A stretch of 64,000 bases of DNA from Paramecium octaurelia (Eukaryota > Ciliophora > Oligohymenophorea > Peniculida > Parameciidae): contig CAJJDP010000003.1 of NCBI GenBank assembly GCA_905182995.1, positions 377,820-441,819 on the forward strand. Direction: 5' to 3'. Position 1 is the first letter of the stretch. Every line of letters starts with the position of its first letter. Below the pieces are notes generated by a model. It was not told the DNA's origin and ran no database searches. It worked only from the letters and a program-made list of their open reading frames with translations. A program made the position numbers and the translations under genes. Positions 57,256 to 64,000 of this stretch are shown one piece after another.

Positions 57256-57676
57256 TTGAGTAATTATCGTTATAAATAATTATCAATATTATTATTATTA
57301 TATAAATTTAACTTTTCTTTCTTTTTGAGATTATTACATTAAAAATAATTTAGTAAACCAAAATAAAATATATTTAAGATAATATTTAGAAAACAATAAA
57401 ATTAAAATTAAGAAATTGTATAATCAATTTATATAACCTTAGATTTAAATTATTAAAAATCTAGTAAATTTGAATAAAAATTATTCGTTCAATTTGAAAG
57501 AATAATATAATTAAAGTTAAAAATTTATGTTGAAGAAAGTGCTTAAATATTACATAATATCAAAAAGAATGATTAATTATAAAGGTATTTTGATATGTTA
57601 ATTTATAAATGTAAATTATTAAAAATTGATAATAATAATAAATTATTTGAATCTCATTGATTTATCAGGGGTCATA
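57256..57676. other. Very AT-rich intergenic region between convergent genes
   Basis: About 420 bp with long A/T runs between the ends of the chromo-like gene (+) and the hypothetical gene (-). No coding potential or RNA gene seen; expected to contain two polyadenylation sites. Confidence 0.5.
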
Positions 57677-58320
57677 TCAAAATTTAATTAAACTAGGAGA
57701 GGCATTTTTTCTGTTTACCAATTTAGTAAAGTCAATATACCTTCTTTAGTAATTAGGTCTTTTTTAATTATTAAGTACTTCAATTTTAAATAAGTTTGTG
57801 CAACTTTGCTATCATCTATTTGATGATCGTATCTTGGTCTTTCTTTATTATGAGTAGCTTTAGTATAATTAACAAAGCAAATGGGTTTCGGTTTTTAGTG
57901 ATCGGCAACACAATCATGAAGAACTTATAAAGTAAACCAAGGCTTTCTCTTTGTTTACTTATTTAAGGGAATAGGTTTCTGAATTGGTTCCCAGGATAGA
58001 GAAACATTGAGTCCTTGCTATTGAGAAACGTCTCTTTTTTCATCAAATATAGTGACCCTAGGCTTGCAATTAAATGATATAGATGGAGTACGCGGGCGTA
58101 TAAATTTCCAATTCTAATCAGAATTCTAATCAATTCTTGATTTCAAACAGGGGATGGAGACAAACTCTCTTCCTGCTGTTGTATGAAAATGCTGACTAAA
58201 TGATTTTAATGGTGTAATATCCTTATCTTGTTAAATAGATTCAATGGGTCTATCGACTTTGAGAATTTAACCTAGAGATTTGTCAAGAAGTATTTATTTA
58301 ATTTTTGATTTTTCTAACAT
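57677..58320 (-). CDS. Hypothetical protein, 205 aa
   Basis: Not recognised. Begins MLEKSKIKQILLDKSLGQIL. It is moderately basic, with segments FSQHFHTTAGREFVSIPCLK, WKFIRPRTPSISFNCKPRVT, NVSLSWEPIQKPIPLNKQTK and VLHDCVADHQKPKPICFVNY. A single 26-nt intron near the end (GTAAACAGAAA..CTCCTAG) leads to a short last exon ending LIKF; 206 codons remain. It contains SP/TP sites suggesting phosphorylation. Its start codon is 24 bp from that of the AP-3 beta gene on the other strand. Confidence 0.55.
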
Positions 58321-58344
58321 TAAAAATAATATAATTTACGTGTT

Positions 58345-60361
58345 ATGCTATCTGTGCTTCCAGATAAAATTGGCAAAGCCTTTGGAAATGGTACACTATC
58401 GATCTCCTCAAGCAGAAACAATAAATTGGCTGAACTTATCAATTCTAAATACACTGAAGATCTGGTTGAAGCAATCAGAATTTTGTATTGCGTATCAATC
58501 TTATTTATAAATGTAGTAATATTTACAAAACAAAGATCTAACTCTATATATGTCGAGAATAATTAATTTACTTCCAAGAGAGGATCTTGAATTAAAGAGA
58601 TTATGCTAAATATTGATAAGTGAATTTGCAGCTTAGCCAAATGCAAGAACAAGCAAATCTCAAGGGGATGTCCTTATATTGGCTACTGCTCCCATTTTTA
58701 AGGATCTAACTAATTTAAACACTTCAATAAAATTAAATGCTCTGAAAACATTGTCAAGTTTGAGAATCTAAGAACTTACTCCTATGTTATTCACAGCAAT
58801 AAGAAAGATATAAGCTGATAAAAATCCATTGGTAAGAAGAAGTGTTGCATTATCAATTCTGAAAATGCATGATTTGTGTAGTGATGATGTTTAACCAGAT
58901 GATTATAATGATATTATCAATTTTCTGCTTAAAGACACTCATCAAACTAGACTTTATGCTATATATGTGATTTTCAAAATTACTGGAGATCTTTCAATAT
59001 TACATAAATATTATTTTTAACTTATCAAAGATTTGTTAAATTTTAATAGTTTTGATTTGGAAAGAGCACTCCAATTATTGTATTAATATAGTGTGATGTA
59101 CTTCAAGGAAGGAGATAAAGATCTAATCAAATTATTGGATGCCTGTGAAATCCTTCTAAGATTACCTTATCCAGGCATTGTTTTAGCAATATCTAGATTA
59201 TATCTTTAGTTCCCACAAGAATCTAGAATTAAGAAACTTATCAGAACTGTTGTTAAATTTTTAAATATAGGATCTGAATCCAAATTTATAATCCTTCAGA
59301 TGTTACATCAATTAGCCCTCTCATATCCATAATATGTGAAAGAACATTATAGAGCACTTTCAATCCTATAAATTGAAAAACTATATTGTAAATTACTTAA
59401 ATTAGAAATTCTATCCTTATTAATAGATGAGAATAATTTTAATAATATTCTAGAAGAATTGTTATATTAAGCCAGATCTAATTAGCCATAATTGGTAGCT
59501 GTTGCTGTCAAGCTATTATCTAAAACGACCATTAAATTCCCAAAATTCATTAAGCGTACTATTAAATCTCTTCTTGATATCCTAAAAACGGGTAGCTCTG
59601 ATACTAAAAATCATGTTATAGCATCTTTTTGTAATTTAATTAGCACCTAAGAGAAAAAATTACCTCTTCTAGCTATTTGTCTTTAAAATATAGATGATAT
59701 TAGTGATATTAGATATAAGGCTACTGTTATAAAGCTTCTTAGATAAGAAATAGAACAAATACCTACAATTGCTGCTGAAAACTTAAGAAAATTATCATTG
59801 AATTTTTCTTAATAACATGAAAATGTTAAATATGAAGTAAGCTTATTTCTTATTTTTTAGATTTTATTGCTTAGTCATTAATTATAATCTATTCATTAAG
59901 AGTAATAGATCGAATTACTCCATTAATACATAATGACTTTGGCTAAATTTGACTCAAGTCTCTTGGTTCGAGATCTATTTAGAACATTGGCAAAATCTGT
60001 GGATTTCAAGGAAGACATTGTTTAAGAAGAAGAAAAAAGTTCTGCCCCTCCAGTAGAAACCTAAAAACTTCCTATAGGATCATTATCGCATTTGGTTGGT
60101 ATACATTTGCCTGGGCTTAAGTTGCCAACCTACTTAAATGAAGATACAAGCGAAAAAAGAAAGGCTGAAATAATAGTGGCACCTTAAAAAGTTGAATAAC
60201 CCTAATAACAATAATAATAAAAATAACAACCACAATCCTAAAAATAACAATAAACATAATAAGTAGAAAATAAAAAAGAAGTTCTCAAAAAAGTTGAAGA
60301 AGATGTTAAAAAGCATTATTAAAATTTAGATTAAGTTTTAAATGACTTCTTTACCGATTGA
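58345..60361 (+). CDS. AP-3 adaptor complex beta subunit, 655 aa
   Basis: Large adaptin of the AP-3 complex, which sorts cargo from endosome/TGN to lysosome-like organelles. An HEAT/ARM solenoid fills most of the chain, with typical adaptin trunk segments ALKTLSSLRIQELTPMLFTA, DKNPLVRRSVALSILKMHDL and LDACEILLRLPYPGIVLAIS. It lines up with AP-3 beta better than AP-1/2 beta because the C-terminus has GSLSHLVGIHLPGLKLPTY. A Gln-rich hinge (PQQQQQQKQQ..) encoded mostly by TAA follows, and the protein ends soon after with DQVLNDFFTD. Full-length animal AP-3 beta is longer; here the ear is missing or very short. Introns of 25 and 24 nt give 656 codons. The stop lies 59 bp from the convergent gene's stop. 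Confidence 0.8.
60184..60260 (+). repeat. Poly-Gln tract written mainly as TAA codons
   Basis: Within the AP-3 beta hinge, runs of TAA with occasional CAA and AAA encode Gln-rich sequence. Read with the standard code this would look like dense stops. It is one of the clearest local signs of the ciliate code. Confidence 0.85.
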
Positions 60362-60420
60362 TATTATTAATTTATGTATGCTAAGTATTATGAAAGTAAT
60401 AGTTAATTTCTAATTATATA

Positions 60421-62592
60421 TCAAGAACATTCTCTAATCGAAATCTTTGATTCTGACAGAATTATAATATCTTCTTCTCTATATTGCTGATCAAAGATTT
60501 CTTCAGGGAGAATGAAAATCTAACCTTAGTGAAATTAAATTACTTGATATGAATTTTGTTATTGATGAGTTATTTATTAAACATTCCAAATCACTTGCAA
60601 GTTTTCGAGCTAAGCTGCAATAACTTTATTTTTTTTATCCATCCTTACATGTTAAAAATTTGGATAATTATATATTCCCATCAAAATCAAATCTTCAGGG
60701 TGTAGTTAAACTATAATTGGAGATGGCTTCAAATCTAACTTTTACTGATAACCATTTTAGTGATTTGTTATTATTTACTAATATTAGATGTATTAAGAAT
60801 TATTAATTATGATAAACCTATTTTAAAACTTATATCTTACTTTTCATCTGTACTTAATACAATATCTTGAATAAGATCCCCTTGTCCTTCAAAAATATTT
60901 ACTTATTTCATCGTTAAAATATTATCAAATACAAGCACTAAACCTTAAAATGTGCCTATAACAATAGATCCATTAATTGAGCATCTTATAATTTGGTAGT
61001 TATCAATTAAATTTTAATCTATTTCATTAACTAATAATATCAAAATTAATCTTACTTTTTTAAATTGAATTACCCTCTCTTAACACATATACTGATTAAT
61101 TACTTAATAATATAAATTAATTTTCATAAGAGCAAACATCTGCTATCTAAAAATTTAATTTAATAATATCCTGAGTTTAAGTTCCTAAATCAATCATGTG
61201 TAATACATATTAAAACTAAATATATAAAACTAACTTTTTAGAATTATAGTCAAGATATGTTTTATCAAATTTAATATGTTAATTAATTTAATAGGTTCTA
61301 TTATAATTGAGAAAAGAAATCGTTTTATCTTCTAAAATTATTAGATTGTCAGCTTCATTTAATAAGATTTTTTTAGTAGTTGCTGTCTTTAAACCTCCTT
61401 TTATAGTATATATGTCATCTTTATAAATGTATTTCTTTTATTTTTTTAATTGAACTTAATTATACGATTCATTTAAATTAATCGTTGTTATTGAGATTTA
61501 ACTAAATGAAGTAGAAGTCTCTAATTATAAGTTTGTTTTTTTCCTCATGTTTATTTTTGATTTCCTTAAAATAGAGGCCATTGATTTAGCTCCATCTAAA
61601 TTGTCAAATTTTAAATATAAAACACTCTAATTTTATCCATCATAATAAACCCAACTTAAAAAGTTCTCATCAGTGTCTAATTAAAAATTGGCCAAATCTT
61701 TCATTTATTAAGTTAATAGTAATTATCTATCTTAATTGTATAGTTCTATTCTACTCTCTGCATTAGATACAATATTTAAAGTCATAATAACCAAAGGATT
61801 TATTAGCCTAGTTTCTGCCAATTATGTGTAGAGTGTATATAGTTTACCTGCATAAATTTATTTTATAGAGTTATTGCGTTGCTGCAAAAGGTAGTTTATA
61901 ACATCTCCTATAGTTTGTTAATCTAAAATAGTTCTAATATTTGATAATGATAAAATTGATCTATCTACCCTCATTTAGGTGTTAATTATTTATTTTTAGA
62001 GCAATAAATTAGGTATCTCAAATTTGGACCATTATTTTGAAGGTATCAGATTATCTAGTTCAGTTATATTTTTTGGGAGGGTCTTCTTGGTTTTTTGAAT
62101 CCAAATTAATTTATTTAAATACAATTTAAAATTTAAAATTTTTAAATTGTCTTATTTTGTGCTTTTTAGGAAATGCATTCTTAGACTCCATTTAATACCT
62201 TAAATATCTCTATGGTTAAGTTTAAGTGATACATCAAATCTATACTAAACTCATCTATAGAATCACTTAATGGTTAATATTGTATTGATTTAAAAAATGA
62301 AATATTGAAATAAAAGTCTCCTTCCTTTTATCCAACTACATTATTATAAGATTTCGAGGCTCTGTGTAATCGTACAATCAGAATATGATCAAACTCATCA
62401 TTTGTTAATTAATCAAACACAAATTCTGAATTAGATGATCTAAGCATATCAGAGTTTTACTTACAATATTGTATATTTTGCTTCATCTAATTTAAAGATT
62501 GTTCCTAAAATTACAAAATCAAAAATCTCTTATTCTACTAATGGTTCTTTTGATCCTACAACTTTATTGAATATATCCTTAATAAAATGCAT
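60421..62592 (-). CDS. Beta-propeller-like hypothetical protein, about 700 aa
   Basis: Not assigned to a named family. Starts MHFIKDIFNKVVGSKEPLVE. The N-terminal 170 residues contain a strand-rich, C2-like section (FDHILIVRLHRASKSYNNVV) whose exon joints I could not fully resolve. A helical segment follows (ILSLSNIRTILDQQTIGDVI, IYAGKLYTLYTQLAETRLIN). The C-terminal half shows repeated beta-strand units of WD40/propeller type (ADVCSYENQFILLSNQSVYV, RCSINGSIVIGTFQGLVLVF, MDKKNKVIAAQLENLQVIWN). At least three introns (25 nt near the start, 25 and 23 nt in the last third) are needed. The last exon reads antisense to a frame just past AP-3 beta that looks coding but is only a shadow. It may be a trafficking or nuclear-pore scaffold; this is a guess. 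Confidence 0.5.
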
Positions 62593-62605
62593 TTTTATAT
62601 TATAA

Positions 62606-63887
62606 TCATTTTTTAACTTTCCAAATAGTAAAAATATAAATTAAGCGAGCATGCATCAATAAATTTTTTTGTACAACATTCATCTAATTTTGATCTAATT
62701 TGCCTCCTGGGGGTGACCATGGTTTAGCTTTAAAGTTTAGTAAGATCTAGATTTATCTAAATATACTATTTACTTTAAAACAATCATTAGAATTTGATTT
62801 AAATGCATAATATAAAGGTGATAACTATTTATTATCTAATGCTTCAATATTACTGCAATTTTTCATTAATAATTTAACCAAAAGTGCATTATTACAAATA
62901 CAAGCAATATGTAATGGAGTTTACCCATCTTTGTTTCTGCTATGAACCAGATATGGGTCTTCTGATAAAGTTTGAATTATCTTATCGTAATTGCCTTCAA
63001 TTATTTGTTCATAAAATGAGTTATTATACTTGATTGGGTATTCAAACCAGAAACTCACTCGACATTTATATTTAGCTACAAATAAAACCTGCTTGAGAAT
63101 ATTTATAAATCTCTCTCTAACTTTGTGAGAACAACTAATTAGTCTAGTCCTTGATTTAAGCATTTTATGCGATGTAATAGGCACTCTTTTTTTGCTCTAT
63201 TCATTGGTGAGATGTTAAATCTATTAAAACACAGATTTAAATGTAGATTATTTCATATTTACCATATCATTTATTTGGTTATCATATTTTTTCTCTGGTA
63301 CAAGTTATTTATTTGATTGATGAAATTGAAATCGAATTTATTAGTTTTGAATTGATTTAATTTAAGCTGCAACCATTTCTTTATCTACATCTTCAGCATA
63401 AATCTAATTGTCTTATCTAGATAAACTTCTTTTGTGGATTAAGTTACAAATCTCATAATTCGATAAAAATCTACTTAATCTTCTTCTTGATTATTCATCA
63501 ATATAATCTTCTCGAAATTACTTTTTATTTGTTAATGCATTTGAAACCTAACTAGCTTAGTTTGTTTAGCTAGATTTTCTGGCTGTTTTAATTTAGGATT
63601 CATATCCAGCAACAACAGAATTTCTTCTAGTTTTAATTCTCGTTGTATTAATCTAAGATTATGAGTACTTCTCAACTATGCTATTTTTCCTTTTTAATTA
63701 CCAAAAAGCTAAGTGTTTTTAATCTGAATTGGTTTGTTTAGATTGTTAAAGTGAATCACTGTATTAACATAAAACCTAATTTGTAATTAATCCAATTTAC
63801 ATTGACTTTTTTGTCGTTTGAACATAATTAGGATTATTTTGGTTTATCTCTCCAAGTATAGTAAAAGTATTTGTCATGAGTTTCCAT
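62606..63887 (-). CDS. Ankyrin-repeat protein, 418 aa
   Basis: Starts METHDKYFYYTWRDKPKQ. The first 250 residues are basic, Gln/Ser-rich and probably disordered, with an IQ-like basic helix (DKEMVAAQIKSIQNQQIRFQ). Then comes a helical segment (TRLISCSHKVRERFINILKQ) and an ankyrin domain near the C-terminus: EQIIEGNYDKIIQTL, VHSRNKDGQTPLHIACICNN and ALLVKLLMKNCSNIEALDN. A Pro/Gly stretch PWSPPGGK precedes the tail. One 25-nt intron (GTAAATTGGA..AATTAG) near the start; 419 codons remain. Partner unknown. The stop lies 14 bp from the start codon of the next minus-strand gene, so the two are very tightly spaced. Confidence 0.65.
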
Positions 63888-64000
63888 ATCAAAACTTATA
63901 AATAAAAAATAATAACATATGTATAAAAAGCATAATAAAGTTAAACATAATAAATTATAGATCAGGATTAATCTAAGAAAAAAGAGTTATCTCTATATAA

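Noticed and set aside
60370-60810. Plus-strand frames after AP-3 beta (for example MYAKYYESNSQFLIIYQEHS) that look coding
   Set aside because: They are antisense to the spliced end of the minus-strand gene ending at 60421, whose last exon reads clearly through LHPEDLILMGIYNYPNF.

Overview
The window reads as macronuclear DNA of a ciliate, almost certainly Paramecium (species not determinable from sequence alone). It is AT-rich. TAA and TAG occur inside every convincing reading frame as Gln codons and TGA is the only stop (ciliate nuclear code). Introns are tiny, mostly 22-30 nt, GT..AG. I spliced the genes by eye and used one internal check: span minus introns should be a multiple of three. 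This closed for 18 of the 22 protein genes. It was not reached for the genes ending near 8849, 53425 and 60421, and the small gene at 47582 closes whether or not its one candidate intron is removed. Translation tracks using the standard code shatter all these genes.

Layout. 439-1772 Q-rich unknown (+); 2072-4647 cyclic-nucleotide-dependent kinase (+); 4713-5392 ribosomal protein eL13 (-); 5389-6025 unknown (-); 6199-7033 SF-assemblin (-); 8044-8670 unknown (+); 8849-9244 unknown (-); 9351-12511 DUSP-USP deubiquitinase (+); 12543-13476 TMEM164-like membrane protein (-); 13490-16619 coiled-coil protein (+); 17909-37043 outer-arm gamma-type (DNAH5/8-like) dynein heavy chain (+); 37442-40158 Ubl-ankyrin-PH-AGC kinase (-); 40340-42883 MGC-start helical protein (-); 43074-44518 beta-lactamase-fold serine hydrolase (-); 45162-46887 TRMT2-type tRNA m5U methyltransferase (+); 47582-48094 basic unknown (+); 48635-53378 plasma-membrane Ca2+-ATPase (+); 53425-55402 membrane sensor-like protein (-); 55488-56424 catalytically dead rhomboid (-); 56662-57255 chromo-domain protein (+); 57677-58320 unknown (-); 58345-60361 AP-3 beta adaptin (+); 60421-62592 beta-propeller-like protein (-); 62606-63887 ankyrin protein (-).

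Assembly problem. Two genes are interrupted by duplicated stretches at single-N joins (28971, 33654, 51776), plus one N-free 1369-bp tandem duplication (25646-27015 repeated at 27015-28384). Removing 5183 bp of redundancy and three introns from the dynein leaves exactly 4608 codons. Removing 1328 bp and seven introns from the Ca2+ pump leaves exactly 1077 codons. The copies differ by a few substitutions, so they look like unmerged haplotypes or contig ends rather than broken genes.

Themes. Several genes are ciliary or cortical (dynein, SF-assemblin) or concern Ca2+/cyclic-nucleotide signalling (kinases, Ca2+ pump) and membrane traffic (AP-3, pseudo-rhomboid). There is no operon-like grouping. 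Genes are packed head-to-head or tail-to-tail with very short spacers. I found no rRNA, tRNA, CRISPR array or mobile element. The most unusual items are the pseudo-rhomboid, the beta-lactamase-fold protein and the four-module kinase.
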